DNA from: an uncultured Bacteroidota bacterium
GTDB taxonomy: Bacteria; Bacteroidota; Bacteroidia; Flavobacteriales; Flavobacteriaceae
Assembly (NCBI GenBank): GCA_902610105.1
Contig: CACLUN010000015.1
Location: 1 to 18,091 of the forward strand
DNA: 18,091 nt
Direction: 5' to 3'
Shown here one piece after another: positions 6,725 to 14,877 of the stretch. Below the pieces are notes generated by a model. The model saw nothing but the letters and a program-made list of their open reading frames with translations. It was not told where the DNA came from and ran no database searches. Position numbers and translations under genes: made by a program. The stretch's first letter is position 1. Every line of letters starts with the position of its first letter.

Positions 6725-9700
6725 TTGTAAATTCACTTAAAAAATCTTCAAATTTATTCGATTCTTTTGCAAAATAATCTTCCTTCTCATACAAACTAAT
6801 TATATCGACTAAACTTTCAGCAGATTCCAATTCTTTATTAAACAAATCACTTAAGTAAGTAAAATTAGATTCATCTTTTGCTGATATAATAGTTTCAAGT
6901 CTGGAAACAATTTGATCAGAAATATTTTCATATAATTTTCTAGCTAAATTATTTTCACTTGAGAGGTATAATGGTTCAATAAAACTAACTAGAAACATGT
7001 AATAATCGTATTCACCATATATGCTTTTAAATACTTCAGTATAGTTGATAAAAGATTTTATAGATGGCCTAATAAAATCATAATTACCTAAGCTTATTTG
7101 ATTTTCAATTAAACCCCTGTACCGTTCAGTATATGTAAAAATATTTTCTGCAAATTCACTGACGTAAAAAGTATCTTCAGATTCTTTCATGGATATTGAA
7201 TAATATTTTATTTGATCTAGATATTTTTCTTCTATCTTTTTATATAAATTTCGAGCCTTTATGTTTTCACCAGTTTTATGGTAACTTAAAATATATGGTT
7301 CACTCAAGCTGTAATATTCAAAAAACTCAATTGGCATCTTTTCAAATGATAGATCCATAATTTCATTAGCTTTTTCGAATTCTCCATTTTCGATAAATTC
7401 GTTTGCAAGTCTATGTAAATTTCCTCTGAAAGAAATACTATTTTTCCTCGTTTCAGGATCGTGGTAAATATTAGAACTTTCAGAATTTCCCCACTCCCAT
7501 TTTTTAATTATGTTATACATTCTGTTAGGCTCAATTCTTCCCATTTGGTAAGGATTTTCTTGATTTATAGGTGTTTTAATTGGGACAAGCTTATAGACTA
7601 ATCCATCTAGCTGAAGGAAATTTTTCATCCATATATATTCGGAGTCTTTATAACTTCCACCAGTAAAATAAATTGGTCTTTTCCAGTCATTTTTAGAAAG
7701 AATGTCTAACATTAGAATTTGATTTTTGTAAAGACCACTCCTTGGCAAATCTATATCTATGTAATCAACTATTTTATCAATTTCAGAACTATTAATTATT
7801 CCACTGTTTATAACATTTTCTTTATTAACATAAAATCTAACTTTGTTGGTTGGATAGTAAATCATGTTTTGGGTAAACATTGGTATCTCCTCTAAATCAT
7901 CTTTTTCATAACCGTATTGTTCAAGTAAAAATTTATATTTTGTCCTTTTATTATCACTTGATACCCAATTCATAAAATCTTTAAGATCCCACCTAACAGA
8001 GTCAATCAATTCTTCATATTTAATGTAGTCTCTATTGCCATATGCATATTGTTTATGGTTCAAATTGGAAAGAATTGGATCACTTTTGTAAGCTTTCCTT
8101 TTCATTTGATCCATATACCAGTCAGTGGCTAATAAGCTAGTATTAATTGTTCTTACGTCTGTCCTGTGATTTTCAATTTCTTGTGCATACCAAAGAGCAA
8201 AGGTGTCATTATCACCTATTGTAAAAATCATAGCTTGTTTATCTTCGTCAACTGAGTCGAGATATGCTTTAGCTAATGTTTGCGCAGTATATCTGTTCGA
8301 TCGATCGTGATCATCCCAATTATTAAATGATAATAGTATTGGAGATGTTATTGTGATTGCTGTTGCAAGCAAAAATGAAAAATTATTTTTTATATATTTT
8401 AACAAATATTCACTTATTGCAATAAAACTGAATCCTATAAAAATACAATAAGTGTAAAAGGAACCCACCAGAGCGTAATCTCTTTCTCTGGGTTCAAATA
8501 CTCTTTCATTTAAATAAAATTTTAGTGCTACCCCTGTGAAAATAAATAACAAAAATATGGGCCAGAATAAGCGTAAATTTTTCTTGAAAATAAAAATCAA
8601 TCCAATTATTCCTAATATAAATGGTATTAAGTAATACTGATTTCTTCCTTTATTATTTATTACATCTGGAGGAAGATTTTTTTGAGGACCGAGCCTGTAT
8701 GTATCAATTATATTAATTCCGCTAATCCAATTTCCGTTTTCTAAATCATATTTCCATTGTTTATCGTTTTGTCTTCCACTGAAATTCCACATAAAATACC
8801 TAAAGTACATTTTGCCCAGTTGGAAATTGATAAAGTAACTTATGTTAGAGAAAAGTGATGGTTTCTCAATATCAAGATATGAACCGAAATTTGACAGAAA
8901 CTCATGATAATCATCTGCATCAATATCATCGTCTGCAATTCTACTTTTAAAACTATCTACTAATTCAATAATTTGACTTTCATTTTTATACTCTGATTTA
9001 ATTTCAAAATCAAGAAAGCCATAATAATTCAAATAATTTACAGCATTGTCCGAGCTCCACATTCTTGGAAATAAACCCTCATGGCTTTTATTTGAATTGA
9101 TTTTCCCCTTTTCCCAATCATTCACAATTACATACTTATTTATTTCATAATCCCTTTCATATTTAGGTTTATCGTTTTTATATGGATCATCAGGATCTTG
9201 ACCAGCATAAATATCTGAAAACATGGGTCCATAAAATAAATATGTATCAGGGTATTGTTCCAGATTATAATATGCCAATAACGATCTTGCATCTTTTGGT
9301 GAATTTTCATTAATTACAGTGTCAGCATTAGATCTTATTGGGATCATAAGCCAAGATGAAAATCCTATAAAAATAAATGTTAATGAGAGTATAGTGGTAT
9401 TGGCTAGGTAGTATCTTTTTTTTGCCGTGTAAGATAATCCGTAGTAAATTGAACACACAATAAAAACTGCACAAAAGATGGTTCCAGAATTAAAAGGAAG
9501 ACCTAAGTCATTTACAAAGAAAACTTCAAGATTGCCAAATAATGAAAGAGTTGAGGGCAATAAAAGCTTGAAAATAAAAAGTAAAATACCAACGGATAAA
9601 ATATTAGCAATCAAAAAACTTTTTAATTTAAATTTCTTGTATTTTTTGAAATAATAAACTAATCCAATTGATGGTATGGCAAGTAGCCCCATAAAATGAA

Positions 9701-10271
9701 CTCCAAATGATAGTCCTACAACAAATGATATTAATATTAACCATTTATTGGATCTCTCATTTTCAAAATCATCAGCCCATTTAAGGCCTAACCAAAAAAG
9801 AACTGATAAAATCAAAGTTGCCATTGCGTACACCTCTGCTTCAACAGCATTGTACCAAAAACTATCTGTAAAGGTAAACGTTAGTGAACCCAGAAAAGAT
9901 GCTCCAAAAATTTTGATGCAATCATTTGTGTTAAGTATTTTGTTTGCATGCAATATTTCTTTACCAATTAAACTAATTGACCAGAAAAGAAACATTACAG
10001 TAAGTGAGCTTGAAAAAACAGACATCATGTTTACAGCATAGGCTATTTGAGTTGATTCTAATGCAAATATTGAAAAAATAGCTCCTAGCATTTGAAATAA
10101 AGGAGCTCCAGGTGGATGACCAATTTGAAGCTTAGCTGATGTTGAAATATACTCAGCACAATCCCAATAACTAGCAGTTGGTTCAACTGTTAATGAGTAA
10201 ACAACAAATGATATAAGCCCCGCAAATAATCCAAAAATTTTATTGTATTTATAAAAGTATAATCCCTTCAT
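6717..10271 (-). CDS. DUF2723/TMEM260-type membrane protein, putative protein O-mannosyltransferase
   Basis: This 1184-aa integral membrane protein has an N-terminal DUF2723 domain. The N-terminal 330 residues are hydrophobic with about nine likely membrane segments. The family signature follows the first: EPTASYWDCAEYI, then IGHPPGAPLF. Another membrane cluster lies around residues 545-650 (YLIPFILGIIGLIFIF and following). The large polar C-terminal part (about 650-1184) has TIGDNDTFALWYAQE and helical, TPR-like stretches such as LANEFIENGEFEKANEIM. DUF2723 is related to eukaryotic TMEM260, a protein O-mannosyltransferase of GT-C type; activity here is inference. ATG 10271 is preferred over an in-frame TTG at 10280. 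It stands alone, and its 3' end overlaps the thioredoxin-like gene by 8 bases. Confidence 0.88.
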   Translation of the reverse strand: MKGLYFYKYNKIFGLFAGLISFVVYSLTVEPTASYWDCAEYISTSAKLQIGHPPGAPLFQMLGAIFSIFALESTQIAYAVNMMSVFSSSLTVMFLFWSISLIGKEILHANKILNTNDCIKIFGASFLGSLTFTFTDSFWYNAVEAEVYAMATLILSVLFWLGLKWADDFENERSNKWLILISFVVGLSFGVHFMGLLAIPSIGLVYYFKKYKKFKLKSFLIANILSVGILLFIFKLLLPSTLSLFGNLEVFFVNDLGLPFNSGTIFCAVFIVCSIYYGLSYTAKKRYYLANTTILSLTFIFIGFSSWLMIPIRSNADTVINENSPKDARSLLAYYNLEQYPDTYLFYGPMFSDIYAGQDPDDPYKNDKPKYERDYEINKYVIVNDWEKGKINSNKSHEGLFPRMWSSDNAVNYLNYYGFLDFEIKSEYKNESQIIELVDSFKSRIADDDIDADDYHEFLSNFGSYLDIEKPSLFSNISYFINFQLGKMYFRYFMWNFSGRQNDKQWKYDLENGNWISGINIIDTYRLGPQKNLPPDVINNKGRNQYYLIPFILGIIGLIFIFKKNLRLFWPIFLLFIFTGVALKFYLNERVFEPRERDYALVGSFYTYCIFIGFSFIAISEYLLKYIKNNFSFLLATAITITSPILLSFNNWDDHDRSNRYTAQTLAKAYLDSVDEDKQAMIFTIGDNDTFALWYAQEIENHRTDVRTINTSLLATDWYMDQMKRKAYKSDPILSNLNHKQYAYGNRDYIKYEELIDSVRWDLKDFMNWVSSDNKRTKYKFLLEQYGYEKDDLEEIPMFTQNMIYYPTNKVRFYVNKENVINSGIINSSEIDKIVDYIDIDLPRSGLYKNQILMLDILSKNDWKRPIYFTGGSYKDSEYIWMKNFLQLDGLVYKLVPIKTPINQENPYQMGRIEPNRMYNIIKKWEWGNSESSNIYHDPETRKNSISFRGNLHRLANEFIENGEFEKANEIMDLSFEKMPIEFFEYYSLSEPYILSYHKTGENIKARNLYKKIEEKYLDQIKYYSISMKESEDTFYVSEFAENIFTYTERYRGLIENQISLGNYDFIRPSIKSFINYTEVFKSIYGEYDYYMFLVSFIEPLYLSSENNLARKLYENISDQIVSRLETIISAKDESNFTYLSDLFNKELESAESLVDIISLYEKEDYFAKESNKFEDFLSEFTIK

Positions 10272-10325
10272 AGATATCAAGCGAAAATAAACAATAGTAT
10301 CTAAATAATGAATTACTTAATTTAA

Positions 10326-10357
10326 TTTGTCCAGCCTATAACTTTATTTTAAATTTG
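10326..10357 (+). promoter_or_regulatory. Promoter of tRNA-Gln
   Basis: TTTG (10326-10329), a 20-base spacer and TAAATTTG (10350-10357) match the Bacteroidota promoter consensus. The predicted transcription start, about 5-7 bases downstream, falls only a few bases before the mature tRNA 5' end at 10367. Confidence 0.7.
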
Positions 10358-10366
10358 AAATCCAAT

Positions 10367-10439
10367 TGGCCTATGGTGTAACTGGCAACACGTCTGGTTT
10401 TGGTCCAGAAGAGTCTAGGTTCGATCCCTAGTAGGCCAA
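10367..10439 (+). tRNA. tRNA-Gln (anticodon TTG)
   Basis: A full cloverleaf is visible. The acceptor stem is TGGCCTA (10367-10373) with TAGGCCA (10432-10438), and the discriminator is A10439. The anticodon stem is TCTGG / CCAGA (10393-10397, 10405-10409) around the loop TTTTGGT, giving anticodon TTG (10400-10402). The T stem is CTAGG / CCTAG (10415-10419, 10427-10431) with loop TTCGATC. The 3' CCA is not encoded and must be added. It would read CAA and, by wobble, CAG. It sits between DUF2723 and nusA, where rimP would usually be found. Confidence 0.95.
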
Positions 10440-10440
10440 C

Positions 10441-10470
10441 TTTTAAGTGTAATTTATTTTATTATATTTG
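10441..10470 (+). promoter_or_regulatory. Promoter of the nusA-infB operon
   Basis: TATATTTG (10463-10470) fits the TAnnTTTG -7 element. A TTTT (10441-10444) at 18-base spacing is a weak -33 match. Transcription would start near 10475-10478, leaving a leader of about 58 bases that contains the strong hairpin at 10483-10509. Confidence 0.55.
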
Positions 10471-10482
10471 CAACTGGTTGAA

Positions 10483-10509
10483 AAATGAGGGGACTTTGTC
10501 CCCTTATTT
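10483..10509 (+). promoter_or_regulatory. GC-rich hairpin in the nusA leader (possible attenuator or tRNA terminator)
   Basis: A 12-base-pair stem with one G-U pair and a TTT loop; the core is AGGGGAC / GTCCCCT (10488-10494, 10498-10504). It is by far the most stable local structure in this AT-rich window. The downstream sequence is T-rich but interrupted by A. It could end the tRNA-Gln transcript that arrives from upstream. It also lies downstream of the nusA promoter, so it could attenuate nusA-infB transcription. Which of these applies cannot be decided from sequence. Confidence 0.6.
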
Positions 10510-10534
10510 ATTATATATACTTAAAATATTTAAT

Positions 10535-11773
10535 ATGGATAATTTATCATTGATTGAATCTTTTTCTGAATTTAAAGATGAAAAATATATTGACAGAGTA
10601 ACTTTAATGTCAATTCTTGAAGATGTTTTTAGAAATACATTGAAGAGAAAGTTTGGAGATGATGACAATTTTGATGTCATTATAAATCCTGATAAGGGAG
10701 ACTTAGAAATATGGAGAAATAGAATCGTAGTTAATGACGGTGAGGTTGAGGACGACAATGGCCAAATTTCTTTGACAGATGCTCAAAAAATTGAACCAGA
10801 TTTTGAGGTAGGAGAAGATGTATCTGAAGAAGTAAAACTGGCAGACTTAGGGCGCAGGGTAGTATTATCATTAAGACAAAATTTAGTTTCTAGAATACAT
10901 GAACATGACAACAGTATTATTTATAAACAATTTATTGATCTAGTTGGGGAAATATATACAGCAGAGGTTCATCACGTTCGTCACAATGTAGTAATACTTT
11001 TGGATGATGATGGAAATGAAATTATTATGCCTAAAGATAGACAAATTCCATCTGATTTTTATAGGAAAGGGGATTCGGTCAGAGGAATTATAGAGTCTGT
11101 TGAGCTTAAAGGAACTAAGCCTGCAATAATAATGTCTCGAACTTCTCCAAAATTTTTGGAAAAATTATTTGAGCAAGATATTCCTGAGGTTTTCGATGGG
11201 TTAATTTCAATTAAAAAAGTTGTAAGAATACCTGGAGAGAAAGCCAAAGTTGCGGTAGATTCATATGACGATAGAATTGATCCTGTTGGTGCTTGTGTTG
11301 GCATGAAGGGTTCCAGAATTCATGGAATAGTAAGAGAGTTAGGTAACGAAAATATTGATGTTGTTAATTATACAAATAACATTCAATTATTTATAAATAG
11401 AGCTCTAAGTCCAGCAAAAGTAACTTCATTAAAAATTGATGAAGACAATAAGACTGTTCAAGTTTATTTAGATGCAGATCAAGTCTCCAAAGCAATTGGA
11501 AGAGGTGGATATAATATTAAACTTGCAGGTCAACTGACTGGTTATGAGATAGATGTTTTTCGGGAAGGCTCTGAGGAAGATGTTGAGTTAACAGAGTTTT
11601 CAGATGAAATTGAAAGTTGGATAATTGATGAATTTAAAAAAGTAGGACTAGATACTGCAAAAAGTATATTAGAGCAAGATTTAGAGGATCTTGTTAAAAG
11701 AACTGACCTTGAAGAAGAAACAATCGTTGATGTAAGAAAGATTTTAAGTGAAGAGTTTGATGATAATAGTTAA
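10535..11773 (+). CDS. nusA: Transcription elongation/termination factor NusA
   Basis: NusA binds RNA polymerase and nascent RNA, promoting hairpin pausing, intrinsic termination and antitermination on rRNA. The protein is 412 aa from ATG 10535. The N-terminal polymerase-binding domain spans about 1-130 (NPDKGDLEIWR, EVGEDVSEEV). An S1 domain follows at about 137-201, KH1 with GACVGMKGSRI (252-262) and KH2 with AIGRGGYNIKLA (320-331). A C-terminal helical segment (about 360-412) ends the protein. The frame is open upstream to 10400, but that extension would run through the tRNA and the leader hairpin and has no family similarity. infB starts three bases after the stop. rimP, usually first in this operon, is absent. 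Confidence 0.97.
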   Translation: MDNLSLIESFSEFKDEKYIDRVTLMSILEDVFRNTLKRKFGDDDNFDVIINPDKGDLEIWRNRIVVNDGEVEDDNGQISLTDAQKIEPDFEVGEDVSEEVKLADLGRRVVLSLRQNLVSRIHEHDNSIIYKQFIDLVGEIYTAEVHHVRHNVVILLDDDGNEIIMPKDRQIPSDFYRKGDSVRGIIESVELKGTKPAIIMSRTSPKFLEKLFEQDIPEVFDGLISIKKVVRIPGEKAKVAVDSYDDRIDPVGACVGMKGSRIHGIVRELGNENIDVVNYTNNIQLFINRALSPAKVTSLKIDEDNKTVQVYLDADQVSKAIGRGGYNIKLAGQLTGYEIDVFREGSEEDVELTEFSDEIESWIIDEFKKVGLDTAKSILEQDLEDLVKRTDLEEETIVDVRKILSEEFDDNS

Positions 11774-11776
11774 TTA

Positions 11777-14314
11777 ATGTCTGAGTTAAATAAAATTAGA
11801 TTGAATAAAGTTTTAAGAGAATTTAATATATCTCTTGAACGTGTTGTGGAATTTTTGTCAACTAATGGTCATGATATTGAAGCTAGACCTACCACAAAAA
11901 TCTCTCAAATTCAATATGATTTATTATTAAATGAGTTTAGTTCTGATAGAACTAGTAAGGTTGAGTCTGGGGACTTAAGCGAAGAGAAAAAAAAGGAAAA
12001 AGAAGTTATTAAAGCAAAAGCTGAACAAGAAAAAGAACTAAAAATTCAAAGACAAGTCATTACATCAAAGTCATCAATTCAACAATTTAAAAAAGTTGGA
12101 GAAATTGATTTGAATAAATCAAAAATTGAAAAAAAGACTGATAAAAAAAATGAAATACAAAAATCTAAAAATAAAAATTTAACAAAGTCTAAAATTGACA
12201 CGAAATATGAAAAGCTTTCTGGCTTAAAAGAAACAGGTCAAACTATAAACCTAGATAATTTTAAAAAGCAGGATTCAAAGATAGATGATGATCAAAAAAT
12301 AAAAAGAAAAAGAAGAAGAATTGCCAAGGATATAATATCAAGAGATCCAGTAATTGAAAAACCTAAGAATCCTAAATTATCTAAAAGCAAACCATCATTG
12401 GTAGCTCCAAATGATGATGAGGTACAAAAGCAAATCAAGGAGACTTTAGAAAAATTACAAACATCATCTAAATCAAGAGCTTCTAAGTATAGAAAGGAAA
12501 AAAGAGACACTCACAAAAAAAGATCCGAGGAAGATATTGAAAAAAATGAGGCTGATAAAAAAGTCATTAAGGTAACAGAATTTATTACTGTTGGTGAAAT
12601 TGCAACAATGATGGATGTTTCTGGTAATGACATTATTTCTGCGTGTATGTCACTTGGTATTATGGTTACAATGAATCAAAGATTAGACGCTGAAATATTA
12701 ACATTGGTTGCTGATGAGTTTGGATATGAGGTTGAGTTTGTTACTGCTGAAATTGAAGAGTCAATTCAGGAAGAAAATGATTCACCTGAAAATTTAAAAC
12801 CAAGACCACCAATTGTTACAGTAATGGGTCATGTTGATCATGGAAAAACTTCACTACTAGATTATGTTAGAAATGAAAATGTAATTGCTGGTGAATCCGG
12901 TGGTATTACTCAGCACATAGGCGCTTATAGTGTAAAATTAAAAAACGGAAATAGAATTACATTTTTAGACACACCTGGTCATGAGGCATTCACTGCAATG
13001 AGGGCTAGAGGAACACAATTGACTGATATTGCAGTAATTGTAATAGCTGCTGATGATGATATTATGCCACAAACTAAAGAAGCTATTAGCCATGCACAAG
13101 CAGCTGGTGTCCCTATGATTATTGCAATAAATAAGATTGACAGAGATGTTGCCAATCCTGATAAAATAAAAGAAAAGCTTTCAGGTATGAATATCCTAGT
13201 TGAGGATTGGGGAGGAAAGATTCAGTCACAAGATATTTCCGCTTTGAAAGGCACAGGTATCGAGGATTTATTAGAAAAAATTATGTTAGAGGCTGAGCTA
13301 CTCGATTTAAAAGCAAACCCTGAAAAATCAGCAAGCGGATCTGTTATTGAGGCTAGACTTGATAAGGGAAAGGGCTATATTACTACTTTGTTAGTTCAAA
13401 ATGGAAATTTATTGGTTGGCGATTACTTTCTTGCAGGCCAGTATAGTGGAAAGGTAAGAGCCTTGTATGATGAAAGGGGAAATCAAATTAATTCTGCTGG
13501 ACCTTCAATGCCAGTTTCTGTCTTAGGTCTAGATGGTGCTCCTCAGGCAGGAGATAAATTTAATGTTTTTATTGATGAAAAAGAAGCCAAGCAGATAGCT
13601 TCCAAGAGGACTCAATTAGTTAGAGAGCAAAGTGTTAGGACACAAAAACATCTTACACTTGATGAAATTGGAAGAAGAATTGCCCTTGGAGAATTCAAAG
13701 AGCTCAATATTATTCTTAAAGGTGACGTCGACGGATCTGTTGAGGCGTTATCTGATTCTTTTGAGAAATTATCAACTGATGAGATTCATGTCAATATAGT
13801 TCACAAAGCTGTGGGGGCAATTACAGAGTCTGATGTTTTACTAGCTTCTGCTTCTGATGCAATAATTATTGGATTTAATGTAAGGCCATCTGGAAATGCA
13901 AGAAGCATTGCTGATAAAGAAGATGTTGATATAAGAAATTATTCGATTATTTATGATGCTATTAATGATTTGAAAGATGCGATGGAGGGAATGTTATCGC
14001 CTGATCTAAAAGAGGAGATTTCTGGAAACGCTGAGATCAGAGAGATTTTTAAAATATCAAAGATTGGGACAATTGCGGGTTGTATGATTTTAGATGGAAA
14101 AGTCTTCAGAAAATCAAATGTTAGATTAATTAGAGATGGGATTGTTACAACTACAACAACTTTATCATCATTGAAAAGATTTCAAGATGATGTTAAGGAA
14201 GTTTCCAAAGGATATGACTGTGGTATTCAATTGAAAAATTATAACGATATTAAGGTTGGAGATTCCCTTGAATTTTATACTGAACTAAAAGTTAAGAAGA
14301 AGATCAAGTCTTAG
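11777..14314 (+). CDS. infB: Translation initiation factor IF-2
   Basis: IF-2 is the GTPase that brings initiator tRNA to the 30S subunit and drives subunit joining. The protein is 845 aa from ATG 11777. It has an IF2_N-like segment at about 3-52, a lysine-rich low-complexity linker (about 60-265), a second IF2_N-like segment (about 268-325), then the GTPase domain. G1 is GHVDHGKT (351-358), switch I is [11 protein letters not shown]3 is DTPGH (398-402), G4 is NKID (452-455), and G5 is SALKGTG. Beta-barrel and C-terminal tRNA-binding domains follow, with [12 protein letters not shown] in domain 3. It is somewhat shorter than the 900-1000 residues common in Bacteroidota, the difference probably lying in the linker. 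Its last 11 bases overlap the convergent SPOR gene. Confidence 0.98.
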   Translation: MSELNKIRLNKVLREFNISLERVVEFLSTNGHDIEARPTTKISQIQYDLLLNEFSSDRTSKVESGDLSEEKKKEKEVIKAKAEQEKELKIQRQVITSKSSIQQFKKVGEIDLNKSKIEKKTDKKNEIQKSKNKNLTKSKIDTKYEKLSGLKETGQTINLDNFKKQDSKIDDDQKIKRKRRRIAKDIISRDPVIEKPKNPKLSKSKPSLVAPNDDEVQKQIKETLEKLQTSSKSRASKYRKEKRDTHKKRSEEDIEKNEADKKVIKVTEFITVGEIATMMDVSGNDIISACMSLGIMVTMNQRLDAEILTLVADEFGYEVEFVTAEIEESIQEENDSPENLKPRPPIVTVMGHVDHGKTSLLDYVRNENVIAGESGGITQHIGAYSVKLKNGNRITFLDTPGHEAFTAMRARGTQLTDIAVIVIAADDDIMPQTKEAISHAQAAGVPMIIAINKIDRDVANPDKIKEKLSGMNILVEDWGGKIQSQDISALKGTGIEDLLEKIMLEAELLDLKANPEKSASGSVIEARLDKGKGYITTLLVQNGNLLVGDYFLAGQYSGKVRALYDERGNQINSAGPSMPVSVLGLDGAPQAGDKFNVFIDEKEAKQIASKRTQLVREQSVRTQKHLTLDEIGRRIALGEFKELNIILKGDVDGSVEALSDSFEKLSTDEIHVNIVHKAVGAITESDVLLASASDAIIIGFNVRPSGNARSIADKEDVDIRNYSIIYDAINDLKDAMEGMLSPDLKEEISGNAEIREIFKISKIGTIAGCMILDGKVFRKSNVRLIRDGIVTTTTTLSSLKRFQDDVKEVSKGYDCGIQLKNYNDIKVGDSLEFYTELKVKKKIKS

Positions 14315-14711
14315 TGTTTGGCTTTAGAATGAATGCTGATTTAAAAACTTTAGATACCTCCCTTAAACTTTTTTGAGCCTCAATTTTAGATTTATACTTT
14401 CCTAGATGAACCTTGTAATTTGGTGTTTCAAAGAAAAAATAGATACTGTCGCCAGTATATTTTTCTTGAACAAAATTCATTATTGAATCAGCCTCTTTGA
14501 ATGTGCCACTGTAAACTTGGATTGAAAAATAGTTAAACTTAAAGTACTCATTATTAGCCTTTTTGGACAGCTCAATTAGCTTTAAAAACTTAGGATTTTC
14601 ATTAATTTTTTTATTTAAATCCTGACTGTAAACATTGACCAAAAACAATGTAAAAAAAATATTAAATAAAAATTTTTTTTTAAAAAAACAATTATACATT
14701 ACGACGTGCAT
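14304..14711 (-). CDS. Exported SPOR-domain protein
   Basis: This 135-aa protein has an N-terminal signal peptide: a lysine cluster, a phenylalanine-rich hydrophobic run, and probable cleavage after VNVYS-Q. The C-terminal 70 residues form a SPOR-like domain: FSIQVYSG at its start, [18 protein letters not shown] in the middle and FILKPN at the end. SPOR domains bind denuded peptidoglycan glycan strands, often at the division septum, so a periplasmic cell-wall role is likely. ATG 14699 is an alternative start four codons in and still leaves a complete signal peptide. The gene is convergent with infB, overlapping it by 11 bases, and divergent from actA. No convincing promoter is visible upstream; the nearest -7 match (TATTTTTA) has one mismatch. 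Confidence 0.85.
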   Translation of the reverse strand: MHVVMYNCFFKKKFLFNIFFTLFLVNVYSQDLNKKINENPKFLKLIELSKKANNEYFKFNYFSIQVYSGTFKEADSIMNFVQEKYTGDSIYFFFETPNYKVHLGKYKSKIEAQKSLREVSKVFKSAFILKPNTKT

Positions 14712-14790
14712 TACGAGTTAAGCAAAGTTTGACTAAAAATAGATAAAAATCAATTAATTTTTTTTCCTAATATAATAATTCTTTGCTATA

Positions 14791-14822
14791 TTTACTCTCT
14801 TTAAAAGAACGAGCAATTTTTG
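14791..14822 (+). promoter_or_regulatory. Weak candidate promoter of the act operon
   Basis: TTTA (14791-14794), a 20-base spacer and AATTTTTG (14815-14822) resemble TTTG / TAnnTTTG with one mismatch in each box. If used, transcription would start near 14828. That would rule out the TTG at 14824 as the actA start and favour the TTG at 14878. Confidence 0.3.
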
Positions 14823-14877
14823 ATTGTTGGAAACTAGAAAAAACAACCTTTTAAAAACTAAAAAAAACTTTCTTTTT

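Noticed and set aside
10272..10280. TTG start for the DUF2723 protein at 10280
   Set aside because: An ATG three codons downstream gives a normal membrane-protein N-terminus and is the better start.
10400..10534. Longer NusA starting inside the tRNA gene
   Set aside because: The extension reads through the tRNA-Gln 3' half and the leader hairpin and has no resemblance to NusA; MDNLSLIESF at 10535 is the family start.
11960..12560. A-rich low-complexity region in infB as a possible repeat or slippage site
   Set aside because: It encodes the lysine/glutamate-rich linker normal for bacterial IF-2; no tandem repeat unit is seen and the frame stays intact.
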